A stretch of DNA of 64,000 nt from Glossina fuscipes (lineage: Eukaryota; Arthropoda; Insecta; Diptera; Glossinidae), in assembly GCF_014805625.2 (NCBI RefSeq), contig NW_024003855.1, forward strand, positions 814,956 to 878,955. The letters are read 5' to 3'. Under the pieces are notes generated by a model. It was not told where the DNA came from. It did not search any database and saw only the letters and a program-made list of their open reading frames with translations. The position numbers and the translations under genes were made by a program. The first letter of the stretch is position 1. Each line of letters starts with the position of its first letter. This document shows, one piece after another, positions 22,569-33,854 of the stretch.

Positions 22569-23612
22569 TTATTATTATTATTACTATTTTAATTTTAGAC
22601 TAATGAAATGAATTCTTAGACTAAAAAAAGACATTGACCGCTAGCAACACAGGCTATCGGCTCTAATTTAAATAAATGGATATTAGATAGTGAGCTTAGT
22701 AGTATTAAAAAAGTAATATATTGAATTGATATTCTGTTCTGAAGCTGATTGTAGAATGTTCAAAGGGTTAATCGTTCCAAATGCAATACTTCTCGCCAAG
22801 GAAAAGTTGAGGCAGTCGCAGAGAATGTGCTTTATAGTAAGAGTTTGTCCACAACAGCAGATTGGGGAAAAAGACTTCTTCAGGATCCATTGGTGAGTTG
22901 CAATTGTATGACCAAGGCGAATTCTCGAGAATGTTTGGATCTTGGTTTTCTCAACGTTTGTTGGTGATAAAGGTGGAGTTAATTGAGGGTTAATAAAAGA
23001 GTAGTGTTGATGATGGTATTGTAAATTTCCTTCTGCAATTTTCTCTTTAACTTTTCTTCCAATGTATCTTTGAAGATCCAACTTTTCCATGACATCATCC
23101 ATAATTAGAGGAGCAGAAGCAGCATACTTTGCCGCTCGATCCGCCTGCTCATTTCCCAGTAAACCGATGTGACTTGGTACCCATAACATTTTAATTTTTC
23201 CGTCGGGTGTAGTAATTATATTCCTTAATTTGTTGATGGTGCTCCATCTCGAAGTTGAAGAGTTCCGGGTAGCTTGTAATACTCTGTCAGTAACAATGAC
23301 GGTTTTGAGTTTGTTTTTATGGGCAAGGTTGGCAGCGTGAAGGATAGCTCTGGCTTCGGTTGTAAAAGTTGAAGTACTTTCGTGAAATATGTGGTTGAGA
23401 AGCACCCGTCCTGTAGCATCTACCACCGCACAAGCAGGAGGCAGACCAGGAGATTTTGAGCCGTCTGTGTACAAAAGATTCCAACCAGTACTGTTCAATA
23501 TTTGGGTTTTTTCAGCTATTAGATTCCTGAAGATGTTATTTGGAGTATGTTCTTTCTTGTGCATAGACAGTGAGATGTCAAAAGAGCAGTCTTTCAAAAC
23601 CCAGGGAGGTTT
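22569..23612 (-). mobile_element. 5'-truncated I-like LINE, RNase H to (TAA)n tail
   Basis: The minus-strand element ends at the left in (TAA)n. Its 3' UTR matches that of the plus-strand copy at 63412-63518, including TTAGAGCCGATAGCCTGTGT. It begins within the coding sequence just before KDCSFDISLSMHKKE. Perfect 12-base duplications flank it, so its limits are firm to within two or three bases. It inserted next to the 5' part of the CR1-like copy that starts near 23640. Confidence 0.85.
22683..23597 (-). pseudogene. I-like LINE ORF2 C-terminus with RNase H domain (partial)
   Basis: A single open frame of 304 codons covers the C-terminal end of an I-clade ORF2. RNase H landmarks are LLYTDGSKSPG (first Asp), STFTTEARAILHA (Glu), VIVTDRVLQATRN (second Asp) and GNEQADRAAKYAA (last Asp). 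The TD segment has lost a few residues compared with VTDNLDVLLATRN in the copy at 62800, so the enzyme is probably damaged. After RNase H comes a Cys/His cluster, CCCGQTLTIKHILCDC, typical of I-type C-termini. The endonuclease and RT are absent through 5' truncation, so the frame has no promoter or true start. Confidence 0.85.
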
Positions 23613-23624
23613 AATGTTAATGTA
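23613..23624 (+). repeat. Target-site duplication, right copy (AATGTTAATGTA)
   Basis: Exact partner of 22557-22568. Directly beyond it the sequence continues as ACAGAGAAGTTTTG. Confidence 0.8.
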
Positions 23625-23714
23625 ACAGAGAAGTTTTGCTCAAATTGGTTGAAAAATTTTTGTGTTGAGGATTTTTTTGCAATTTGTCTGTCTGTTCTTC
23701 ATAATCCACTTCTG

Positions 23715-23843
23715 TCTTTTACACTGGACGCAGAGTATTTATATACACCTTGTCGGGCGAAAACGGGCCCGGAATCTGAAAGATTCGTTTCGTGTTGGCT
23801 TTTCGATCGCTTTGGCCACGCAATTGCATTGGCAGTGGGGTAA
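23715..23843 (+). pseudogene. CR1-like ORF1 N-terminus (broken PHD finger)
   Basis: LYTPCRAKTGPESERFVSCW matches the intact ORF1 LFTPCRAKTGPESERFISCW. The fourth zinc ligand of the PHD pattern is changed from Cys to Phe (CWLFDRF instead of CWLCDRF). The initiator corresponding to MDID is CTG. The frame then jumps, after a deletion, to endonuclease sequence. Confidence 0.8.
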
Positions 23844-23922
23844 TAATTGCCATATCTGCGTTATTTCCGTCCAAATCAATTAAATTTCCTACTACTCCTG
23901 ACATTGAATTTATCGCTAGTCG

Positions 23923-25070
23923 ATGAAAATGCCTAATAAACCACTATATATAAGCTGCTCCTATATTCCCCCAAATTCTGATATCTCCATATATAAGAAA
24001 CAGGCCGCATTTACTTGTGAAGTGGCCAAGCAGTCGAAACCCTCCGATTTGGTTGTTGCGTTGGGAGACTTCAATTTTCCCCAAGTCAGTTGGTGTAAGA
24101 GTGATAAATCTGGCTGTTTGATTTCTACTTTAACATCTGATAGAGCTGTTATGTTCTTTAACGAATTATTTGATCATAATTTAGTTCAATACAACCGTAT
24201 CCCTAATTGATCGTAATTTGGTTCAATATAATCATACCCCTAATTGTAATGGTAGACTGCTTGATCTCTGCTTTGCCAACTTTCCTGAGATTAACGTAAA
24301 TCGTTGTTCACTTTTTAGTTTATCTGAGTATCCTTACTATCCAGCCATGTGTATTTCTTTTCGTCACAAGCATGATGGTTCGTTGAACTGTTTTAATGTT
24401 CCAAATACAACTTTTTCAAATATATATTACGATTTTCCTAAAATCGATATTGTATTGTTAAAGGTGATAAGGTTTCACAAATTTCCAACTGGGAGTATTG
24501 AAAGCTTATTGCCATCCTTCTACAATATATTAAATCTAGCTATTGCTGCATTTGTTCCGATCAAGCAGTGCCAAGCTCGAAGCAGGTGTCCCCCGTGGTT
24601 TAATAGGACAGTTAAATATTACAAGAATAGACAAAACACGCTGTTCAAAAAATATTCGAAAAGTGGGTCTGCTTGCGAAAATAGGAAAAAAAAACTTTCA
24701 AAAATTTTATGAATAGTGGATCTGCTTACGACGCTTATTCAGCTGCAAGGCATAGATTTAATTTCCTCCACCACCTTCCTTCAGATACCTTTAGTTTGTT
24801 AAATGCTCTCTGTTTGCTAATCCTAAATACTTTTTTAAGTTCGTTAATTCCAAAAGAAAAATCTCCATGAATCCCTCGCGTCTTTCTTTTAATGGCTCTG
24901 AGCCCTCGGATAGTTTTGAAATCTCAAATCTCTTTGCTGAATACTTTCGACGAAACTTTTCCACCACCAATTCCGATTTATCAGCAAACTACCCATACCC
25001 AATAACTAATTTAGTTATTACTGAAAATGCAATTTTTAAAGTGTTAAAGGACTTCTCAACAGCAGTATGA
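23923..25070 (+). pseudogene. CR1-like ORF2 endonuclease and linker (broken)
   Basis: Frames at 23923-24210, 24218-24712 and 24867-25070 carry YIPPNSDISIYKKQAAF, VVALGDFNFPQVSW (catalytic GDFN), then LDLCFANFPEINVNRC and NGSEPSDSFEISNLFAEYF, collinear with the intact copy. A short duplication around 24170-24235 repeats the FDHNLVQYN segment (HNLVQYNRIPN, then a stop, then RNLVQYNHTPN). Confidence 0.85.
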
Positions 25071-26276
25071 CCTTCGGAAAGGAAAATCCGCGGTCACCAA
25101 TTTGTTAGAGTTTACTTGTCATTTTTTCAAGGCTTTTTCTAGTGGCTCTCACACTCATGTAATATACACTGATTTAAGCAAAGCATTTGATTTGGTCAAC
25201 CATAACTTACTTATCTTTAAACTGCAAGCCCCTGGCTTCCCTTTCTATTTAGTGACATGGATAAGCTCTTAACTGCACAATAGATCCTTCAGGGTTTTGT
25301 TTAACTTCATCACCTCGGATAGATTTCCCGTTATGTCTGGCGTACCTCAAGGCAGCCACTTAGGTCCCATTTTATTTAGTTTATACATTAACGATCTTCC
25401 ATCGGTGGGTAATTCCAGCCAGATCTTAATGTATGCGGATGATTTGAAACTGTTTTCTTCCTTCTCTGTTGAGTCGCAATCACATCAGCTTCAAGGTGAT
25501 TTGGATAATTTGGTTGCATGGTGCTCTGTGACTCTTCTGAAACTAAATCTGAGTAAATGTAAGAAGCTTCCTTTTCAAGAAGAAAGTCATTCATTACTCA
25601 GTATTTCATAGATTCGTATAAATTGGAGGACGTCGATTCGATCACAGATTTAGGCGTTCTATTTGACCATAGGTTACGTTTTAACTTGCATATTGAGCTC
25701 TCGATTAGCAAAGCTAGGTCCGCGCTTGGTTTTATAAAAAGGTGGTCCAAAGAGCTTAATGATCCCTACATTACGAAAAGGCTGTACATGTGTTTGGTTA
25801 AACCTATACTTGAGTATGCCTCTGCTGTGTGGGCTCCTTCATATAGGTTTTACATAGATTCAATTGAATCTGTTCGAAAGCAATTCTTGCTGTTTGCCCT
25901 TAGAAATTTGGGTTGGGATCCGATTGAATCTCTTTCTCCCTATGACAATAAGTTGCTTCTGTTATCCTTACCGTCTCTTGAAAAATGTAGGTTTGTTCTT
26001 GGCGTTTCCTTTGTAATCAAAGTAATAAATGGTGCTATTGACTCGCCTTCATTACTTGGTGAAATAAGCTTTAATGTCGCCAACCGCTTCCCTAGGCACT
26101 TTACCTTGGTTAAGCTTAGTCAGTGTAAATATAATTATGAGCTGTTTAACCTGCTCAGAGTAGTTTGCAAGTACCTAAATTATATCTATCATCTATTTTC
26201 ATTATCGGACTCTTTAAAGTCCATTAAAGCAACATTGAGTAATAAGCATAATTTACCCATGTCGTACTCAAACTAG
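25071..26276 (+). pseudogene. CR1-like ORF2 reverse transcriptase and C-terminus (broken)
   Basis: About 100 residues holding the first RT motifs are deleted near 25065. The rest follows: KSAVTNLLEF, YTDLSKAFDLVNHNLL, SGVPQGSHLGPILFSLYIND and MYADDLKLFSSF (catalytic YADD), then RSALGFIKRWSKELNDPYIT and the C-terminal domain ending SLKSIKATLSNKHNL. Frame breaks occur near 25270 and 25611. The YADD here contrasts with YIDD in the intact copy. Confidence 0.85.
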
Positions 26277-26571
26277 CTCTTAACCTTAAAATGTCGCGAT
26301 GAGTCGAAAATGAATTGTTATTAACTATTATCGGTTGCCAAGCTTACGCATGTTTGCGATGGCTTAGGGGTTCAATCGCAATTTGGTCCTGTACCTGTTG
26401 TTGGTGTGGCTCTATGCTAGTTGTGTACAAGCTTTTTTTCTTCTTTTTCCTTATTTGTTTTATTGTACTTGTACTGAGTTTAATATTAATTAATTTAAGA
26501 TTTACTTTAATAGTCAAAATTTTTAGTTGAGTTTCTTATATAAGTGGAATAAATAAATAAATAAATAAATA

Positions 26572-27685
26572 CAAATGTGCAACAGTTTAGATTCGGTTTT
26601 TGCAAATACGAGTTTAATGAATTAAGTGCTAACAAGAAAAAATTGAATAAAATTTAAAATAAACTTAGAAAAATTGCCTTACCGCCCATTGTAAAATTTG
26701 AAGATTCAAGTCACGAATGAAAAATAGCAGGAGCTAAAGTTAAAGAACTACCGCCACGTTGCAATGTGTTCGGCAATAGCCAAGACCATGAAAACCATGG
26801 AAACTCTACTACCTTGTAGGGTATCTAATACCCAATGACTTAAATTGCTATAGATAATATAGCTTTCACAAAGGTTGCTCAAATGGAGACCTAATGTGTT
26901 ACCCGAACGAAAACTGGACCCGAGCGTTTGATAGACTCAAGTGTACAATAAACGCTGCATGATGAAAGCACGTTAAATTGGGACTCCACACGATCAATAA
27001 CCGAAAGTAGCTTGAAAGGTGTACCTTTTGGATATGTTTGTTTCGATTTGTGGTAAGAAAATATTTTCTTCTAACAATTTTTGATAATGAATTGTATATA
27101 AATAGAAGTAAAGTTTAATAAAATCGTACCATTTGCGTAAAAATGCAATTTTTGCAATATTACATTTAAATTTGAAAACTCTGATTGCGCTCGACATTAA
27201 GTGCCACTACGTCAGACGATTGTCAAAAAGTAAGATCATTGGAAGGGTTCCATATTTATTGTTTATTGTGAAAGCGGTACAGTGCATTTAAATACTCTGC
27301 AACAGAATGTTAAAACGTTACCATACTCTGTTATTTGCTGGGATTAAATGCTAAAGTAGAAAGCTAGTTAAAAATCGAGGCTACCAAATGTTTCCATATG
27401 GCGAACGTTTTTCCCACATAAAGTATTGTTTGCGATGGCACACATAAATCTGCAGATTATTCTGATAATTCCATAATAGGTTGTTCAAAATGCAATCAAA
27501 ATAAGATTTCCGTAAACACTGCATGTCTAAATCGTGCTGTTTATCTGCAAATAGAATAACAGAAACTGTGCCCAAAATGCAAGATCCTAAAATAGCTGTT
27601 CTTCACTTCGGCCCTCTATCGTGCAAAATAACTTGATGTTTCCAGTCCTGCATCACGCTCGGTGAGGCTCTTGATTTCAAAAAGA
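26572..27685. other. No recognisable gene
   Basis: AT-rich sequence. The short minus-strand frames at 26994-27197 and 27381-27575 do not resemble any family I know. Confidence 0.45.
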
Positions 27686-27689
27686 GTTA

Positions 27690-28450
27690 AAATAGTGTCA
27701 ATATATGTTTATTATCTGAAACTTGGTTAAAGTATTCATACAAATTACGCCATCAGAATTACCCTTACATAAGACATGATAGAAGGAATCAGGTGTAAGC
27801 ATTGCAATTTTAATCGATAATATCTTAACATTCTAAAAAATCCTATCAATTTAACCCGATATAAGTAAAAACAACACCGGTCTGGATATTCACCATACTA
27901 ATGGAAACTTTACACCGGCATTGGTGTTGCACAGGAACAAATTCCTGGGGTGACATCGTAAATGAAATCACGACAATCTCTTCAGTAAGTATTTTTCACA
28001 CTAATGATCCGACTTATGTTCTTTCTGCTCAAATAACTATGCCTTCGTTTTGCATTTCTGTTAACTAAAATATCAAGGTTTATTTCTTATTTGCTAGATT
28101 TATATGATATCCATTCTAATCATTTAGCAGTCAAATTTTGTCTGAGTTCCCAAGCACTTCCAAAAGATGTACTGCAATAAAGCTAGTTGGAAAAGTTGAA
28201 GGTGTTTTCTTACTGGTATCTTGTAATAATAACGTAAAATGGCAGGATCGCTATCTAGTAATAAGGAGAAAATATATGAGCTTTTATTATTTTCTCTATC
28301 TTTTCATGCTTAGCAACTTTACAGAGAAACAAGTTTTCATGTTGTATGGGAAGTCTCAAGCGTAATGATGGGTTATTCCTATTTTCGCAATGGGACTTTA
28401 ACTTCGCCGACTTTTTACGAGACTTTCTAGGAATTAACAAATCGTATGGG
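27690..28450 (+). pseudogene. Remnant of another LINE endonuclease
   Basis: VNICLLSETWLKYSYKLRHQ and then YIRHDRRN fit the start of an apurinic-type LINE endonuclease (S-E-T-W-L). One frame over, GVSIAILIDNILTF fits the next block (GGVAILI). Near 28390 a QWDFNFADFLRDFLG could be the decayed GDFN motif, which would be in the right order and distance. It differs from both the CR1-like and the I-like family of this window. The middle is too decayed to assign to a clade. Confidence 0.45.
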
Positions 28451-30125
28451 CACTGATTATGTCATGTATAGGGGTTAACTAGATTTCATTTTCGAGTTTC
28501 GATTTTTGCTATATATATGCACAAGAAATGGGAAGAACACTCTCTTAAAACTGTGAAATAAGGCGTAAATAAAATTGCTTACGCTTTGTGTTAGTATTGA
28601 TTGTTCCGAATAAGTATTGGCTGTGTAGACCTGCATTTATAACAGAAAACAACTGTAATTTGAAAATAAAATAAATTCCAAATAAAATTGCTTACTTACA
28701 AACAGACGAACCATAAAAAAAAATGTTAAATGAAAAAAAAAAAAAAATTCTCCTTTCTACTTTTTACTCCAATTGTCTGATTATTATTCTTAATTCGTTA
28801 AAGATTGCAACCAATTTTTCTTTGGCTAGCTGAAATTAGCTGCCAATGACCTTAAAATTGTCTTTAAATTTCGTTAAAAATTACACTATTCACTCTTCAT
28901 TTTGCGACGGCTACTCGTTGTACGGTTGGCCACAAATGGAAACGGAATGTGAGAATAATTTCTAAAAACTTATTGTTTGCCATCCCGCTATATTTTTGTT
29001 GGCAAACTCATTGAATTTAGCTCCCTCGTCAGCTGCTGTCACAAGTGCGTGACGAAAGCCAGCATTGCCTCCAATTGTTGTTTTGTAATAGACCTGTAAA
29101 TATCATTCACTGTTACCGAAGTACATTTATGCAAATGGCCAAAAAATACTCACATATTGTTCTTTCTTTGATGATAAATCACTACTTATAATTGCTTAAT
29201 AAAGCGCGAATACGCTTCACTAACTAATTGTCTTGAACTGATAAGTTCTTTCATGTCGATCATTTATTGATCGCGGACGTTAACTGGAGTTTGCTTGCGG
29301 TGTGAAAACTTTGTCTATTTATAATCGAAATTGCCTGCAATTTATTAACCACAACTTGAAATTGCAGAATGTGTCCGCTTCGGGAAGCAACTAAATAACT
29401 CATTGGTTGCAAGTTTTGCTTTTTCTGTTAAAAGCATTTGACGTTTCATTTCATCAAAAATTTTACATAATTAAGTTTTTATTTACGTTTCCACAATTGT
29501 GCTATTCATTGCGTCATTGTAACCAATCGTCAAATTTGTCCCTTATTTTCGACGCTATTTTTTCGAAACAATTTCGAATGACGAAAGCCATGCATAACTT
29601 TCAACCAAATTGCTACTAAGATACGCCTTCCAGATGACAGCTATTTAACTAAAAGTTACAGAATCAATGCCATGCATATACAGAAATAAAAAACAAACAG
29701 ACCCACCAGGAGAAATAATGACAATTTAATTCAAATTTAGAAATTAGTTATTATATTTATATTTATATTGTACTAATTGAAGTCTTTTTTATGTTGTAGA
29801 TTTAAAACAAGTAATAAAGGCGGTTTATTTCCATTTTTAAATATATTTTGGGCCAATTCTTTTGCTTTGATTTACTGTGTCTTTGAAGTCCGCCTCCATG
29901 CTCCTTCTTCTAAAGTCATTTTTTTCATTTTTTATTTCATTAATCACTCAAAAATTTGATTTTGTTATCGTTGTTTTTCGTTGGGTCCATTTATATTGAT
30001 TTATTAACTTTACTTCTCAAACCGTATAGTTTTACTTATTTGTACATCGATTCGCTTACTTTTTCCTATAAAATAATATGGCAACCCAGTTTCTCATTAA
30101 ATTTATCACTTAGAACTCATTAAAC
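28451..30125. other. No recognisable gene
   Basis: AT-rich sequence with a poly-A run near 28731-28747. Short frames at 29407-29619 and 29777-29959 are Phe/Leu-rich and unassigned. Confidence 0.45.
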
Positions 30126-30129
30126 CGAA

Positions 30130-30410
30130 AAGTTCCGTTTTGGATTCAATTTTGTACTCGATTTTTGATTCAGACTTCCCAAACTTTAATGATTTTCACG
30201 TTGCTTTATACGACGATGACATCGGTATATAGTCACCGCATGAACTAGATTGTGAAATGATTAACACGTTGCAAATAGCGATTAAAATGTAATTAACCAA
30301 ATAAGTGGAAAAGTAAGTTAAATACAGATAAGACACTAGCCATCTTTTGTACTCGAAAAACGCATTATTGTCGTCTCCTTCTCCTCTCATCTAATTTGAT
30401 AGTTTAAATT
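30130..30410 (+). pseudogene. Jockey-type LINE reverse-transcriptase remnant
   Basis: One frame reads DSILYSIFDSDFPNFNDF and then VALYDDDIGI, followed after stops by KLNTDKTLAIFCTRKTHYCR. These fit the RT block before the catalytic box (S-P-x-L-Y-x-I-F), the box itself with YADD changed to YDDD, and the following N-x-D-K-T-x-A-I-x-F-T-R segment of Jockey-type elements. It abuts the 3' end of the minus-strand CR1-like copy at 30440. Confidence 0.65.
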
Positions 30411-30439
30411 GTTATAAAATTCCTCTTTCTGACCACCAG

Positions 30440-33235
30440 AAAAAAAAACAAATAAAAACAAAAACCTATTGTATAAATCAACAGAGAAAAAAAAGCATGT
30501 ACACACCTTGCACAGAGGCGCACCCGCAGGCAGCATAAATACGAGTTGAGGGTGAATCTCCAAGCCGTTGCAAACTTGCTAAAGCTTGCTATCCGATAAT
30601 AGCGAATAATATGTAGGTACACTTTCGAATCCTATGAAAATGTGAAAATTAGAATATAATCTAGAAAGGATTGAAAAGCTCGTATTTATATTTACAAAGA
30701 CTGTGCGTAATGAAAATAAAGTTCATAGAGAAACGGTTGGGGACATTGACGTTTAACTCACCACGTAAAGTCGACACTTCGATGGTTAAAAGAAAACATA
30801 TGGTCAAATAAAAGTGCTAGGTTCATTAACGAATGTACATTTTCTAATTTTGGTAAATCGACGAAGTAATCGGTGGTGAATGAACTTCTCCTTGAGATTG
30901 AAACCTCTTTGTTTTAGTGTTCAATATGTATTTGCATGTATTTTGATCATTTTTTCACTTACAAAGGCATTAATTGGGCATATTAGGTACAATACATGTT
31001 AATCAAAATATTTTCAATCATTTTTCATAATTGTTTGCCACTTTTGACACCCAACATGGCAATACGCCGTTGAAACATCGGTATTGGCTTGGCAGCTATC
31101 CATTCATCCATTCATTTTCGCACTTGTTCAGTATTTCGAAACGGCGTGCCAGCTAAACTATGCTGCATGACTTTGCATCTATTAGCCGCCACTTGGTCTT
31201 TTTTGCAACAATATATCGTTCATTTTGTTCAATTGACGTCGGTAGGCACCACACTATTAGTTTCATTCGATTTAAGCAGCTGGTAATACACTACACGTTT
31301 CTGATCCCACCTTATGCACAGCAAAATATAAATATTCTGCGTTGGCATGTGAATGGTTTTCCTGTACTAACCTATGATTTTGTGCGCTTCCAATTGTCGT
31401 GGTAGATGCATTTCCACTGCCAGCACAATACGGCTTAGAAAACTTTTTTTGCCTGGCAAACAATGCAACCGCGATGTTGAAAGCATTTTCAATCAATGCG
31501 TATCGTAGCCATTTTCTCTGCTTTTGCATTTTTCCTATCGCTTTTAAACGTTTAGAAACAGTTGAACCAGTGTGGAGAAAAACCCAAGACCTGGTGTTTA
31601 AAAACCAACCATTTATGGCTAATTAAATCAAAAACTTTGCTGATGTCTGTTTATACGACATCAATGTGGGAGCCACTAGAAAAACTCTTCAAAATATGGC
31701 AACTGAATCTTCCCTTCCTTTTAAGAATCCATGCCGATGTGGAAAAAGAAGAAATAGAAGGCATGATAGCGAAAACTAATTGCTGAGTAACAATTTATTC
31801 AAATAGTTTATGTAAGATACTCAACCTAGCCATGCCTTCGTAGTTCCCGACAAGACGGCTTTTTTTCCATTTGTGCAGAGGAGCAAGGAAGCTACTCTCC
31901 AGCACAAAGGGAGACCACATGCTTTTAAAGAATGATTAAGAATCTTAAAAATAATACCACATAGTTCCTCAGATCATCAAGCCCAGGCGCAAAATTATAC
32001 TTTAGTAACCTGAAAGCATACAATACGTCATTTTCTGAAATGACCAAATTGGGAATCGAAATCGGGTTTGTGATTTGTTAAGGGTAATTAAGTTAAATAG
32101 GAGTCAGCGATAGAAAATTTCGCCGAAAGCATTCAGCGAAGAGATTCGAGGTTTCAATATCTCCACAGGATTCGGAGCCTTTCAAAAAGGTGGAGGAAGG
32201 ATATATGAAGATTCTTCTTTTGTAATTAACCAATTTATGAAAATATTTCCGATTAATAAGAAACTGTGATTTTATTGCTTGAAGGTATCTGCGATAAGTT
32301 TGATGGTTGAGGTAATTGAAACTATTTCTTACAGAAGAATAAATGAAATAGTCGCACGCATTACTACTTTTTATATATATTTTGAAATATTTGTTTTTGC
32401 GATTTTTATAGCACTCAATTTTTTAATTAAATACTTGATAGCGGAAAAGTGGTTCAAAGTGAAAGTTGTCTAATCCCAACGGGTGGGGAAGTATCTAGGT
32501 TTGACATTTTATAGAACGATGACATTAAGATTTCCATTACCGTGACAGAAAAATGAAACATAATGTGTAAAAGATGAGATTTAAACAGTACGATGTTGGT
32601 TTTATTAAAACGATATTACATATTTCAGCAAGTAGGATTTAATTTGCTAGAATTATTCAACGGGCCAGCCCGCTTGCATTAAAAGTGCAAAGAAATTCGC
32701 TGGATGACACTGGTAAATGTAGGTCTTCAGGAAGAGTTGACAACGATTTACAACTATCTCTAGGAAGTTGTCAAAACACACATTTAGTAGTCTGGCGTTA
32801 GAGTTAGGATGAGATTCTATTGACCGAAGAAATATTGACGTTATTTCAAGCAAGCATGTAGTGCACGATACCTTTATTGGATTTTCCTATGATGCGAAGC
32901 CGGAGAGGAAATATCGCAAGCTACCCTACAAGTTGACCTTTTATACAATTGAAGGGAAGGTGAGTGCGGTAAGTAATGAATGTCGTGAGTTCTTTGCATA
33001 TTTCTGAACCGTTTTCTTTAGAGTCCATTGCAAGCTCATAAAAATCTATATCTCGTTTCCCACAGTCGTGATATGATCGTAGTAATCCTTTCGTTGGATC
33101 CAAGCAGCACGGTCAATAATATTCGTCCATTTCGCATGGCAGATCTGTTTTGATAAGACATACTGCAAATAAATAATCTATGTTAAAAATGATAGATAAA
33201 AAAAAGAAGAAATATAAAAAACATGTCTATCGAAT
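30440..33235 (-). mobile_element. Old CR1-like LINE copy interrupted by a mariner remnant
   Basis: Pieces collinear with the intact copy run right to left. ORF1 start lies near 33200-32890, including DPTKGLLRSYHDCGKRDIDF. Endonuclease remnants lie at 32853-32560, including LLNVCFDNFLEIVVNRC. The RT linker and first RT motifs lie at 32520-31565. After a mariner-derived block, the 3' UTR and last coding part lie at 30830-30440 (AGAGAAACGGTTGGGGACATT against AGAGAAACGGTTAGGGACATT in the intact copy). About 750 bases of RT are missing at the mariner position. It has decayed far more than the intact copy 300 bases to its right. Confidence 0.75.
30960..31555 (-). pseudogene. mariner transposase remnant nested in a CR1-like copy
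   Basis: Minus-strand pieces fit the second half of a mariner transposase. LLCIRWDQKRVVYYQLLKSN is the block around the second catalytic Asp region. RRQLNKMNDILLQKRPSGG follows, and then SLAGTPFRNTEQVRKWMDEW, close to the LAG...WIDA blocks at 45050. The third catalytic block is missing and many frameshifts are present. It lies between RT motifs of the CR1-like copy, so it either inserted there or filled a deletion. Inverted terminal repeats were not identified. Confidence 0.65.
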
Positions 33236-33546
33236 CATTCGCAATAGTCACTTCAAAAAGCGCAAAAAAAATACGCACTATTAAAACAACAAAATGTGCC
33301 AAGCAAAAAACAAGAAATTAAAAAATAGTGCAAAAGCATAGCGAAGAACAAATTATTTGCAAGCTTGTAGTTACTACCAAAAGTTGTCAAAAGACAATTT
33401 TTGAACATAATAAATAACACGAAAAAGTAAATACCTCGAACAAGAAACATAACAGATCCAAATTAGCCAAAAAGGGAAAATCCAACAACCAAGATATTTC
33501 TTGACGAGATCACCAAGTGCTGACCGCAAGAAATTTATTTTCTCTG
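33236..33546. other. No gene; short gap between two CR1-like copies
   Basis: A-rich DNA between the 5' end of the older copy and the 3' tail of the intact one. The left part may be 5' UTR of the older copy. Confidence 0.45.
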
Positions 33547-33854
33547 TATTTATTTATTTATTTATTCCACTTATACAAGAAACTCAACTAAAACAAAATG
33601 GCAGTCGAGTTCAATTGACTCTTAAGTAAATCTTAAAATTAATTAATAATAAAACTTAGATTAAGTACAATAAAACAAATAAGGAGGAAAAAAAAAAAGC
33701 ATGTACACAATTAGCATAGAGCCACACCCACAACCGATACAGGACCAAATTGCAAGTGAACCCCTAAGCCATCGCAAACATGCATAAGCTTGGCAACCGA
33801 TAATTGTTAACAACAAATTAATTTTCGACTCATAATGACATATTTAAGGTTAAG

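Larger units (their letters stand above)
23640..26571 (+). mobile_element. Degenerate CR1-like LINE copy
   Basis: A plus-strand member of the same family as 33547-37870. The order is start of ORF1 (PHD region), a deletion removing most of ORF1 and the first part of the endonuclease, then endonuclease, RT with another deletion, and the C-terminal region. It ends in 3' UTR TATAAGTGG(AATA/AAAT)n at 26541-26571, the same tail as the intact copy in mirror image. Many stops and frameshifts mark it as older than the intact copy. Confidence 0.85.
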
